DNA of 64,000 nt from Carnegiea gigantea. Lineage: Eukaryota > Streptophyta > Magnoliopsida > Caryophyllales > Cactaceae. This document shows positions 35,276 to 46,795 of the stretch, one piece after another (positions within the stretch are counted from its first letter, which is position 1; every line of letters starts with the position of its first letter). A program made the translations under genes and the position numbers. The notes below the pieces were generated by a model. The model saw nothing but the letters and a program-made list of their open reading frames with translations. It did no database searches and was not told the DNA's origin. The DNA lies in the NCBI GenBank assembly GCA_029747015.1, contig JAKOGI010001351.1, positions 190,000 through 253,999 of the forward strand, written 5' to 3'.

Positions 35276-36506
35276 TGCTTACGCGATTGTATGCTGAGAT
35301 GACAAAGCGGTCGCAAAATGAGATTTCGTCATGCCATATGTGAAATCAATCAAGGTCTATTCATAAAATGAAGATTTGCATATTTATAAAAAAGATAAAA
35401 TATAAGCTTTCATAGAAGATACGTCTGCAAATATCATTTGCGTACCTATGTTATATAAAAAAACGGAATAAAAATAAAGATACAAGCACATGTCAATCAA
35501 AATGGGTGAAACTTATAATTTTCTTCGAGAATTTGCAAGATTACTAGAAATAAGTTCAACTATTAATCCAAATATTTGTGAGTAAAAAGGTAAATTTATT
35601 TAGGAAAAGAAGGAAATAAAATAATATAAGCCAAATCTAGTACCGCTAGGGATGTGAGGAAAGTTGTATTTAAAGAAAAGAAAAAAAGATTAAAAAAGGG
35701 CTAGAAGAATCTGTCAAAGTTAAAAGCTAAGGAGCTAAGTTCATTTCCTCATTATCTTCCCCCAGCTACTCTTGCATGCCTATACACAGCCCCTCTAACC
35801 CTACTGCTTCTGTTTAGCTGTGCCCAGCACTACTCGTGCTGCCACCGCCCATCGGCGCCAGCCGTTGTAGCCACCAGTGCTGCTGCTGCATCCTCTCACC
35901 TCCCCTTGACTTATCACACTTGGTGGTTGGAAAGGTGAGCAACAAGTTCCCAATACTTGCCATCACCATTTCACTTCTTAGTTTACTTGTTGAATCCACC
36001 TTTGAATCGAGAAAAGCATTAATTGAAATAAAATCAGAACTTATTATGATAATTCTAAGGATTTGAGTGAGTATGTATAATTGTGGGCACTCATGGAGAA
36101 GTTGGGAATTTGGTATGATTTGTGAGGTTGTACTCTTTTGACTTGATTGTGAGGAATTTTGAGGGATTTTGTGATGTTTAAATGAAAATTTAAAAGTGGA
36201 GGTGGTTAGGTGTTAGATGATGCCATGGGAGGCTTGCTAGAAGTGCTTAAGGTTGAGAGACGAGAGGAAGGTGAGATGTCTTTGAGGGATTTTCAAATTG
36301 ACTAATTTGCTATTACATTGGATGTTAATTTGGGGAGGTGAATTATATTTTCCTTGTGCGATTGAGAATAAGTTATAATTTGAGTGCACATTTGAGTGAG
36401 TTAGTGGTTGGAAAACATATATTGGAAATTGAGTTCCTAATAGCTTAATAAAAGTAGTGAAGAAGTAAGGTGGTGATTAATATTAATGACAAAGTTAGTG
36501 TATTGG
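35276..36506. other. Unassigned sequence, possible LTR fragment
   Basis: No gene is recognised. 35276-35700 is AT-rich without motif. 35760-35940 is a short GC-richer, CT-rich stretch ending in a splice-donor-like AAAGGTGAGCAAC; similar donor-like sites follow the CT-rich leaders of the LTRs at 40665 and 47523. This suggests a plus-strand LTR fragment of that kind. The 76-codon frame at 35836-36066 has no recognised similarity. Confidence 0.35.
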
Positions 36507-37688
36507 TGTTGCATCTCGAAACTATAAAAATAAACCTAAGTCTAAAGCCGTAGTTGTAGCATTCTACAGGTCATCCACAGAGATGGGTTCAATTTAATTA
36601 CAAGAATTATGCCATTAACTAAAGTAAATCAAGCAACAAGACTAAAGTAATTCCAAGCAACAACTAATTATAATAATCTAACCTAGAGAATGGAACTGAA
36701 ATAAGAACTATCACAACTAAAGAGGAAGGAAAGAGATTACCTTGGCTACTTAGAATTAATAAAGAGAATCCTGAATCATAATTGCCAAAGGAAACCAATG
36801 TAGAAAAATCCAAATCGAGACTGGATGATCACGACGAGACTTCAATTTTTACCACGAACCTGAATGAGTAATAAAAAATTGAAACTTTGGACTCTTGGAG
36901 AGATAAAATTTAAACTAAAAATAAAACTACTAAACCAGAATCCAAAATGAAACTATAAAACTTGAATTCAACCTAAAACTAGAAAGATTAAGTTAGAATT
37001 AGAAGTAGAAAACACGAAATAAAACTAAAACTAAGAACTGAAATTGAAATTAGAACTAGAAGAAATTAAAACTAAACTCAACTCAAAAGAATCACTACAA
37101 TTGTAATAATTCTCAAACTCTAGAAACTAATGCTAGAATTGTGAGTGAGATAATTTGATGATTTACAAGTACCCCGGAAACCCCCTATTTATACCAGTGC
37201 CAACCCCCCAAAACTTTCTGATTATATTATAATTCCAATTTCCAAGCAATTATTTTCTACTTTCCTAATTCCACCCAATTTCCAATAACTTAAAATTTTT
37301 GGAAAATATCACATGTTTGCATAAATTTAGCCCACTCACTTGTTTTGCTAGACTGCTTGAATTGCCATTGGGCAGCTAGGTAAGCCGCGGCTCATGCATT
37401 TGAACCGGCCTATAAGGAGACATAAAGTTGACTGCTGGGCTTCGCTTGAAAGAGAAGGAAGTGGGTCGCACATGGAAGATGACAAGAAAGGAGCACTTGG
37501 TTGTTTTGCTTGAGATTGTATTCTCCTAATTTCAGTCTCTTATCGCGTGTCTTTTACACCCATAATTTCATTAAATCTTCATTTCCTACAAAATTGCAAA
37601 AACCAAATAAAAACTAAAAATAATCTCGATTATGAGTAAAAACGAAGTTATTAGAAGCACTTAAAGGGACACTCTTAGTGCCCAAACA
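36507..37688 (-). repeat. LTR (3' LTR of a minus-strand Ty3/gypsy remnant), 1.18 kb
   Basis: On the minus strand it runs TGTTTGGGC...GATGCAACA. A purine tract (AGTGTGGGGGTATT) lies just outside its 5' end at 37689-37702, like a PPT. The minus-strand TATA box is at 37186. Near the left end the minus strand has CATCTCTGTGGATGACC, similar to the 3' ends of Athila/Tat-type LTRs. A short piece of internal 3' DNA continues to about 37790; the rest of the element is gone. Confidence 0.6.
37186..37194 (-). promoter_or_regulatory. TATA box of the minus-strand LTR
   Basis: On the minus strand the sequence is GGTATAAATAGGGGG, a strong plant TATA box about 500 bases inside the LTR. Confidence 0.6.
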
Positions 37689-37799
37689 AATACCCCCACA
37701 CTAAGATTTTGCTTATCCTTCAATAAAATAAAGGAAAAGAAAGACCTAACTGAAAACATCTAATGCACTTTCGTAGGAATCACAGTTGCACTTAGCATG

Positions 37800-38375
37800 T
37801 GTAACAAGCCCTTTAAACCCCTAGGTGCCCCTAGTGGATGAGTGTGGTCTCGTGAGGGTTTGCACGTGGAAAGAAATAATACTTTTATTTAGCTAATTAA
37901 ATTAATTACAACAGTATATTAAATTAAATATCTAATGAAAATGTATTGTGGCTAATTAAAAAGCACCACATGGCATGAATAATGCTGAAAATAAATGATT
38001 CTTTCTTTTAATAGAGATAATGAGGAAAACCATAACTCCAATTTCTCTACAAAAAGGGACCTGCCATCTTCATTCAGGGGTCGGTATTTTAGAAGAACTC
38101 ACAATAGCCCAAGAAGTTTTCTATGGCAGAAGACAATAAGCACTCTAAACACGTGTGATCAAACTCATATCTTAATTTAGATTAAGCCATATGACGTTCT
38201 CTCAAGATCAAATTCATTCAACAATATTCAAAGAGATTGAATCAGAGGATTTATTACACTTGTTTTTGTAACAGTTATATAGAAATTGTACCCATTCTTA
38301 GATATAAATACAAAAATTCAATTTGTTGCTTAGTTTCTTGTCTAATTTATTTTAGGCTCGAAATTTGTGTTTACA
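37800..38375 (+). repeat. Possible small LTR (576 bp)
   Basis: It starts TGTAACAAGCCC and ends TGTTTACA, with a TATA-like GATATAAATAC near 38300, about three quarters of the way along. This layout fits a short LTR whose transcript start is near 38330. The following DNA is tandem repeat and has no obvious PBS. No partner copy is seen in the window. Confidence 0.35.
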
Positions 38376-39030
38376 GTGAGGTCAACTTTTAGGGCGACGG
38401 ATCGTTTCTCACAGTAGATTTGATTTTTCGCAGGAGACTCCCTCACCTATTCTAGTTGGGATCAACTTGGATTCCTTCATTCTTATCGTGACCCCTCTAA
38501 TTAGATTGCGAATTAAGGTTGACTTTTAAGACGAGGAATTGTTTCTCCCGATATACTTGATTTTTTGCAGGTGACTCACTGTCTTAATAGTCAGGGTTAA
38601 CTTGGATTCCTTCTTACCGCGACCCCTCCAATTAAATTGCGAAGTGAGGCTAACTTTTAAGATGAGGAATCATTTCTTCCCATAGATTCGATATTTTATA
38701 GGAGACTCATTCATTTGATCTAGTCGGAGTTATCTTGGGATTTCTTACTTCTCCTCGTGACTCCTCCAATTAGATAGCAAACTTCTAAGATGAGAAACCG
38801 TTTCTCCCCATAGATTCGATTTTCCACAGGAGACTCCTTCACTTAATCTAGTTAGGCTTGACTTGAGTTTCCTCCTTCTCGCTGCAACTCGTCCATTCAG
38901 ATTGTGAGGTGAGGTCAACCCTTAGAACAAGGAATCGTTTTTCCCCGAAGATTCGATTCCTTACAGAAAACTTTCTCAATTAATCTAGCTAGAGTTCGCT
39001 TGGATTTTTTTCATTCTAGCTACAACTTCT
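38376..39030. repeat. Tandem repeat, ~128-137-bp unit, about 5 copies
   Basis: The marker AACTTTTAAGATGAGGAATCG recurs at about 38384, 38521, 38652, 38780 and 38917. Each unit also contains TAGATTCGATTTT, GCAGGAGACTCCCTCAC and CGACCCCTCCAATTAGATTGCGAA. Copies differ by substitutions and small indels. Confidence 0.88.
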
Positions 39031-39039
39031 TTTATCAGA

Positions 39040-39610
39040 TTTGTGAAAGCATGACTTCTCCACCTAGATAGTGAAGGCAAGACCCCTCCATTTAGGTAGC
39101 GAAGGCATTAGTCCTCCGATTAGATTTAGAAAAGGAAGGTGTGCCGTTCCAATCAGATAGTCAAAGCATGCTGCTCCAATCCGAAAGCAAAGGTTTGACT
39201 TCTCCAATCAGACAACAAAGGCTTGACTCCTACGATCAGAAAGCGAAGACATTTAAACTCCTCCGATCAGAAAATAGAGACTTGAATTCTTCTATTAGAC
39301 AGCAAAGGTAACTCTTCTGATCAGAAAGATAAGGCTGGCTCTTCTGGTTAGACAACAAGTACAACTATCCAGATCAGAAAGCAACAACTTGGCTTCTTCG
39401 ATCAGACAGAAGAGGCATGACTTATGTAATAAGATAGCAAAGGTGAGTCATCCGATCAAACAGTGCATACTTAACCCCTTCGATCATACAGAGGCTTGAC
39501 CCCTCCAGTCAAATAGTGCAGACTTCACCCTTCGATCAAACAGAGGCTTAACTCGTCCAATGAGACAGTAAAGGTGACTTTGATATTGGTCTGATCATAT
39601 AGCGAAGTGG
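39040..39610. repeat. Tandem repeat, ~28-36-bp unit, about 17 copies
   Basis: The unit is near GACTCCTCCGATCAGACAGCGAAGGCTT with variable spacing. It appears related to the CCCCTCCAATTAGATTGCGAA end of the preceding 130-bp unit, as if that segment had been amplified alone. No conserved frame. Confidence 0.85.
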
Positions 39611-39639
39611 GATCAACTTTCATAGCCAGGAATCGACTT

Positions 39640-40015
39640 GAAATAGGAGGTTGCCTACTTGAATGAAAATGCCTACATTGCTAGTGCCCGACTTGAAGGA
39701 AAAGATTGCCAATTTGAAGGACGATGAGTATATCGCTAATATAAAGGATGATGTGATCTTACTGTCGCTCGTAACTTGAAAGCATTCTAAGAGTTTGCAA
39801 CAATTTGATGACAATTTAAAGTCTATTTGTATGATTTGAAAATGTGCTTAGTGACTTAACAGGTCAGCACCCTTTGATGAAATGACTTGATAGTCTTTCA
39901 CTTTGTTGACTGGGAGTCTTGAACTCGATAACTTGGGAGTCTATTTAGCGACTGGGTTGTCAATGATGTTGTTGACTTAGGAGTCTTAAACATTGAAGAC
40001 TTGAGAGTCTTTAAG
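39640..40015. repeat. Short degenerate repeats (GACTTGGGAGTCTT type)
   Basis: GACTTGAAGG-like motifs between 39645 and 39730 are followed by GACTTGATAGTCTT / GACTGGGAGTCTT / GACTTAGGAGTCTT motifs every 30-36 bases from 39885 to the LTR boundary at 40016. The motif itself is a near-palindrome (GACT...AGTC). Confidence 0.7.
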
Positions 40016-41013
40016 TGTAATAGCCCAACTCTAAAATTATTTAATTATGTTTATTTATTTAATTACTTTATGTTCATAATTTTTCTTCTCTCATTCCATT
40101 TATTTCATAAATTCACAATTTTATTTGGGCCCTCACTTAGCAATTTGGATTTTATTTGTTCATTTAATTGATTAATGAAAACTTTGGAAGAATTGAGAGT
40201 AGGCCCTAACAAGTTTAACTTGCGTAATTTATTTTGTTCGCCGTAACATTACAAAGCCTTAATTTTTAGTTTCGTAAAAACGTTATCGTTACGAAGCGTT
40301 TTATTCCCGAACCCAATTTATTTCGACCGTTTTTAAGCCCAACAAGTTTGCCTATTAATTAAACTAATTACCATGGTTAAACATAACCATCATTAGTTTA
40401 AAGAGGGTGATTTTACTAGCAATAAACTCAGCCAAGCAAGTAGATTAGCCAAAACACATACAATCCAATCCAAAGCTCATTTTCTCTCTCCTCTCTCTCC
40501 TCCTCCACGGAGTAGCTGGGATAGCAAGTCTGGGCTATTTTCTAGCCAGTTTTCAGCCAACTCCGATGATCTCTAACCCTCCCGACATCCTAGTACCTCA
40601 AGCTATCATCGTCCATCATCAAAACCCCTAAACCTCATCTCCATCTCAACTTATTTACAATCAAAGTGAGTAATCTTAAAATCTATTTTTGTTGATTTTG
40701 CTTTTTATTTTAGTTTTGATTCTTGTTTTAAAGTTTATGATCTTTGATCATGTTGTTTTCACAAGAAATAAGAGTTATTTTGATGTTGATCATGGTGGTG
40801 TTGAGGTTGGATCATGCTAGGTTAGGGTTAATCTTTGATCATGCAAGCTTAATGTTAAAAGTGTTGCATTTTGATTGTTTTATCTTTGATTTGGTCATCT
40901 TTTAATATATTGGTGTTTATGTTGATGTTTTTAGTGATTTCAAATGAGTTGGAGAGAGTCCAAGTTGGCCATAAACTAGGGTTTTGGCAAAAATGAACTC
41001 GATAATAGGGGCG
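40016..41013 (+). repeat. Plus-strand LTR or LTR fragment of the TGTAATAGCCC family
   Basis: It starts TGTAATAGCCC and shows the same order of landmarks as the minus-strand LTRs at 43929 and 55786: ATGTTTATTTATTTAATTA, then a GGGCCC, then AGTAGGCCCT, then a CT-rich leader and splice-donor-like AAAGTGAGTAA near 40664. It ends near GATAATAGGGGCG, where a minus-strand LTR begins. At about 1.0 kb it is shorter than the 3-kb family members, so it is either truncated or a shorter relative. Confidence 0.6.
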
Positions 41014-43925
41014 TTTCAACTGTCCCAATAAATGATAAGGCTTAAAGCCAATAATTTAGAGAGGATATAACTGAGCACAAATCAAACTCTTATATATTTA
41101 ACATCATAAATGACATGAGGTTTATACATCCCAACTAAGCAATTACCATAAAGTTTACATCTCCATCAACTGAAGATCTCAAGTTCCAAACTATACATGT
41201 ACGATGTTACTGTTGATTCATCCAGATCGCTTGCTTAACTTATTTCTCCAGTTGGTTAGCTATCATGAAAGCATTTCACTGGTCATTTGCCTAAAATAAA
41301 ACATGAAAAACATTTTAAACTGTGGGTCGAAGCTCAGTACATGCATTCCTGTGTGGTGAAATGATCATTGCATAAATTGGTTGGGCTCGCTTTGGAATTC
41401 ATTTTAAGTCAAAACAGTGACTGAGATAAATGTAAAACTGTATTGCTAATTATTATCTGGTAGTGAGCCTCTTGTAACCGTTACAATCTATGAATAAGTG
41501 TGCACCTGCCAAGCCGATCACGGGAATTAGCCTAAAGCCGCGTGGGTAACTGAAAGAGGAATGCCGTATAGATGATAACTGTCGGGGTCACTGATTAAGT
41601 AATAAATCATTGTGTAAACTGATTCATTGATGTACTTACTAAAACATGATAATTTTGATAAATACACTCTGATTTCTAAAGATATAGGCAATAGATGTAC
41701 CCCGAGCCTTTAAAAATGCAATTTCACTTAATAATACTTATACACAATGGGAAATGATAGATTAGGCCCTAATTCTGTTTAAGAAATGTAATTGTAGGTA
41801 TATATAATTAATAAACAATGCTGACTTTTATAATTTGTAACTGTAATAGAAATTCATTAAAAGACATTCATAACTCAAATAATTCAATAGAAGATATATT
41901 ACACCAAAATGATTTGAAAACTAAATAAATTAGGGTAATTTAACTTAGAGTGAAGCAATGGAGATCATAAAAGAAAGACTTTGATGGTTATAATTGATCA
42001 CAGTTTTTTTTTTTTTTAATTTTTGAGATGGATAACAAAGGTTTGAGGGCAATTGGATTGGTCGTACATTTAGAATAACTTTAAACACACCGTTTTGGAC
42101 CAACAAATACTAATCTTGAGTTATCAATCTTCCCACTTCTCCAATTTCTTTGCACATGCCATACAACATAGTTTTTCAAACCAAATAAGCTTCTAAGTGC
42201 AATCAAAGTTACCGATTCAAGATCCCCCTTAGAAAATTCATAACTTTCATCCTTGACCTCAAATGGAGACCTAAAACCCCAATATGGAAAGTTTAAGAAG
42301 TCCCTGAAAACTTTTATTCATAGTACAAAACCCAATTACCACAATTTTGGCCCTAAAATCGAGCTGAAACACAACTGTGCACAGCTCAAGTCTGTCTTGC
42401 ACAGTCTTAGAAAAATAGCCATAACGTTTCCCACACAACTCACAATGAAGTGATTCACACAGCATTTGAAAGGTAACTCACGGATCTATTTACCCACCAA
42501 AAATCACAATTTTTCAATGGGTCAAACAGTACCAGTTCAATCGTAAAGTGACCTCTATTTCAAGTCTGCTCACAGCCCCACTATTCTTGTTTTCCCCCTT
42601 CTTTTCACATAATTCCCCATCTAAAATCACTCCTTAAAATTATTGAATAAATCCTTGTTCCTTATCATCACCTTTCGAAGCCATATTACTCAAATTTACT
42701 CCAAAATCATCCACATTAAGTTTTCAGTTCTTCTCTTTTTCAAAATCACTCAAAACGCATCCATAAGCTTATTTATTTGCATGAATGAGCAGAATGACAT
42801 TTTATAATCAATTGGGAAAATTTTCATAATGCACCCATTTATACAAAATCACCACAACTGATTTTCTAAGTTAAATAATACATCCAAGATTCATTTTTTA
42901 AATCTAATTATACACAAATGATATACTTGATGCTAGAAATAAATAAACCCATGCTTGACCACCAAAATCCTAGCTTATGACAAACTTGTTCTTGCACTTA
43001 AACTCTTCTAAAATCAATGTAAATTGATTTAATAAGATCGCCCACCACTTTAAATTCACTTTTCATTCCAAAATCACACCAATTAGACAAAAAAACTCAA
43101 GCTCACACCTTCTTTGTTGAAACCCACTTGATCAAGTTCAAACTCAACTCCACAATATCCAACATCTCCAACAATAATAAAATTGGCATGCTAGCATTTA
43201 TTTTGATCATGAGAACATAAACTATAACTAAAACAATCGTCATAACCAAAAATACATGAAGATAGAGGTAGAGTTTCTACTCACTTTGAGCTTAAAGGAG
43301 AGATGAAAGAGGTGGCTGATGGTGGTGGGAGTTGAGGGGGTGGTGGCCGTGGCGTTAGGAGGCAAGACTGGCTGCCGGTGGCTGCCTGGCCAACGGCAAA
43401 AGGTGGCTAGGCAGCATCCCAGTCCAGGCAGCAGTACTAATGAAGGGGAGGGGAAGAAAGGAAGAGAAGAAAAAGAGAACTCGGCTTTCTCTTTCGCAAG
43501 ACATTTTTTTGTGATTATGTTGTCTACTTGGCTTCTGTTATACATCCATAAGAGCGCCTTTTACTAAGAATAATTTAATACAAATTATGATCATTAACTT
43601 AGTTCAATTGCACCAACTTTTTGGGCCTTGAATTAGGCTCAAACGAATTGAGCCCGGAAAGTAAAGGCACTTTATTGAAATAAAATCTTTGTGTAGCTCG
43701 AAATTAAATTTTTGTGAAGCAAAACATACATTTATCGCTAAAACCATATTTATCAGGGCCTACTATCGATTCATTCGAAATTTTACGATAATTAAAACTC
43801 GAATTGGAAAGTAGGGGCCCAAATGAATTTTTCCTAATCGGGATTATTAAATGTAACAAATGAATGTGAATAAATTAATAACGTAGCTTAATTAAATAAA
43901 TAAACATGATTCAGGGTCCGGCTAT

Positions 43926-43929
<4 letters not shown>
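41014..43929 (-). repeat. Minus-strand solo LTR, Tekay-type TGTAATAGCC family (2.9 kb)
   Basis: The right end GGCTATTACA and the left end (TTTCAACTGTCCCAAT, matching TGTTAACATCCCCAAAT at 52783) bound a segment collinear with the two LTRs of the element at 52783-63636. Shared blocks include the GCTCAGTACATGCATTCCTGT region near 41330 and the CACAACTGTGCACAGCTCAAGTCT region near 42370. No PBS, PPT or internal region adjoins it. The right end abuts an (AT)n microsatellite. Confidence 0.8.
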
Positions 43930-43965
<36 letters not shown>

Positions 43966-44202
43966 TACACACACACACGCACACACACACACATATATAT
44001 ATATACACACACACATATATATACATACATATATACATATGCATATATACATACATACATATATATATATAGATTAATATATATATATATATATTATAAT
44101 ATATATATATATATATATCGCATATATATGCAATATATTATATATATCTATATGTATATATGTATTATGTATGTGTGTGTGTGTATAATATTATATATAT
44201 AT

Positions 44203-44249
<47 letters not shown>

Positions 44250-44296
44250 TAAACCTACATATATATATATATATATATAGATAATATATATAATAG

Positions 44297-44327
<31 letters not shown>

Positions 44328-44342
44328 TATATATACATACAT
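43930..44342. repeat. AT/AC microsatellite
   Basis: Runs of (AT)n broken by (AC)n, ATAC and TATG steps. The long tyrosine-isoleucine frames here are an artefact of the repeat. It separates the minus-strand LTR from the next LTR-like unit. Confidence 0.95.
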
Positions 44343-46265
44343 TGATGTACCTGCCGAGGGTCTAGGCTACTACTCAAATTAAGAGTGAAAGCTTACAAAC
44401 CAAGGGAGAATACAATCATGAGAAAACTAAGGAAAGTGGCACATAATATGTTGGTTGTGACGCAACAAACATGTGAGGGAGGAATGGAACTTAGAATCAA
44501 GGGATTCTAAGTGAAAATCAAAGGAAGTTTGATGTAATTGATGTATATCTCAAGGGATGAATGGAACCAAGTTACAAGCTACCAAGAATATGAAACAACC
44601 AAGTGAAAACCACACGGATTAGGTGTGGCACGGTCGTGCCTTTAGGCACGGGCAGGCCGTGCCACTTTGCTGGTTTGTGACACCATGTTTCTCACTTTTG
44701 CACGGTTGAGTATGGTTTGAGGTTTATGATGGAAGCTAGACTACTAGAGGTAGTCTAAACCTTGAATAAGCATGGGGATGGATATGTGAGTGGCTTGTAA
44801 ATGAGAGAAAGTGGGAGAGAAGCAAAGATAAGATTCACTAACTCCAAATTAAAGCTAGCAAACTCACTTTAGCTCTCTTTGAATCCTTGAGTATAACACC
44901 AAATGAGATAGAACTAAACTTGAAGAATGGATACAGAAACACCACCAAACTTAAGTTTAGGACCCTTAAACTATGATTAAGATACAGATATCACCACTTA
45001 ATCAAGTTTAAGACTTCACTTGAACACCACCTTAATCGGCCTAATTAAGGATAAGCAAGTTAAGTGTTTGAGAGGAACACAAGACACAAAGTCTTTTCTT
45101 AATTTCAATACTCAAGCTTCTTGTTTCACAAAAGAGCAGCCAAGGCACTTATATAGCCTTGTGATTACATGAAAAGGGATTTCCTTCTAGGCAAGGAAAG
45201 TCATTAAACTAATCCTATGCTTAGTAATACACGGTTTAATCTAATACAAACCAAAGCTGAAAGTTTATATTACAAAGCACTTAATTTATCTTCCTAGGCC
45301 TTTTCCTTTGCATTAAGGAATGTAGATGACTCAATTTCCCAGCTAGGAAGGCAAGAGTGCACGGCTAGCCACCTCAAAAGGACTGAAAAATGCATGTATG
45401 CCATGTCATGCTTGAGTGGTCGAATGAAAGCTTGCAAGATGGTGGTGTTTCACTTGTCCCACGTGTCTCTCTCACAAGTAGCTGACTGGTGTTTCATCAA
45501 GCAGCTCAAAATGACCTAGTTGGCAGTCTTCCACCTTAAGCAAACCCATCTAGGAGGGAAAGCCACCTTGCTAAGCAACCGGGTATCTAGGTGCCCGTTT
45601 CTGCTGTGACTTGTGCTTCATGGTTGACACCTCAAATGCTGAGTAATCTTGGATTTCCTTACATGGAACAAAACCTCAAGATGTCTAGTTTACCCTCATT
45701 TTTGAATCATAGCAGTTGGACGTCGTTTACCCCTTGAATCAGCCTGATTCCCCAAACCGTGCAGATTAGACTCCAAAACAGCACAGGTTTACTAATTAGC
45801 TTAATTCACTAACCAATTGAACTCCAAATCTGGTAATTCCAATTGGAAATGAAAGCTAAGATCTTGGGACCCAAAATATGTAAAAATTAAAGACTTAAAC
45901 CAAACTATATTATAAGAAATAAAAAGAACAAAACCGGGTTCATCCTGGCCCTGCTGGGCAGTTTTGACACCTTGGGGTTAATTGCTGATTTGAACGACCA
46001 AATGAAGTCCAAATTGGATGAAACTTGATTTGTTGGAAAGATAACATCTTGATCTTCAAATCCATCAAAAAATACTAGACGTAAACCCTTACTATGTTTG
46101 AAAAATTAAGCACACAAACACGGGTTAGCTACTGGATTTAACCCTTGCCCTGCAGTTTCAATGTTTAATCAAAACTTGGATGATTTATTCATCCTTAAAC
46201 CAGCATAATAAGATTACCTAATTTGATTTGATTCTTTTTTAACAAAAGGGATGGAGGGATTTCCA
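44343..46265 (-). repeat. LTR-like element, second family, copy A (1.9 kb)
   Basis: Its ends are TGATG at the left and TTCCA at the right, giving TG...CA on both strands. A minus-strand TATA box CTATATAAG lies at 45148-45156. Copy B at 51667-52548 is collinear from about 44808 onward: AACACCACCTTAATCGG followed by CTAATTAAGGATAAGCAAGTTAAGTG is near-identical in both, as is the terminal 250 bp. No coding region. Near 44635-44665 lies a GC-rich inverted repeat (GGCACGG...CCGTGCC). The retrotransposon family is not identified. Confidence 0.6.
45148..45156 (-). promoter_or_regulatory. TATA box of copy A
   Basis: The minus strand reads GGCTATATAAGTG. Copy B has the decayed form GGCTATTTAAAGC at 52031-52042. 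This supports a minus-strand LTR promoter. Confidence 0.5.
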
Positions 46266-46266
46266 T

Positions 46267-46366
46267 NNNNNNNNNNNNNNNNNNNNNNNNNNNNNNNNNN
46301 NNNNNNNNNNNNNNNNNNNNNNNNNNNNNNNNNNNNNNNNNNNNNNNNNNNNNNNNNNNNNNNNNN
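46267..46366. other. Assembly gap (100 N)
   Basis: Exactly 100 unknown bases, the usual placeholder for a gap of unknown length. It lies between the end of copy A and an AT microsatellite, so the true distance and order here are not certain. Confidence 0.99.

Positions 46367-46795
<429 letters not shown>

Noticed and set aside
43240..43567. Overlapping frames on both strands near the CT-rich leader of the minus-strand LTR
   Set aside because: They sit in an LTR, are not shared with the two collinear LTRs at 55270 and 63120, and have no recognised domain.
43906..44342. Tyr/Ile-rich open frames on both strands in the microsatellites (also 46195-46826, 51462-51782, 63595-63996)
   Set aside because: They are translations of AT/AC/GT repeats, some crossing the N gap, and have no protein character.
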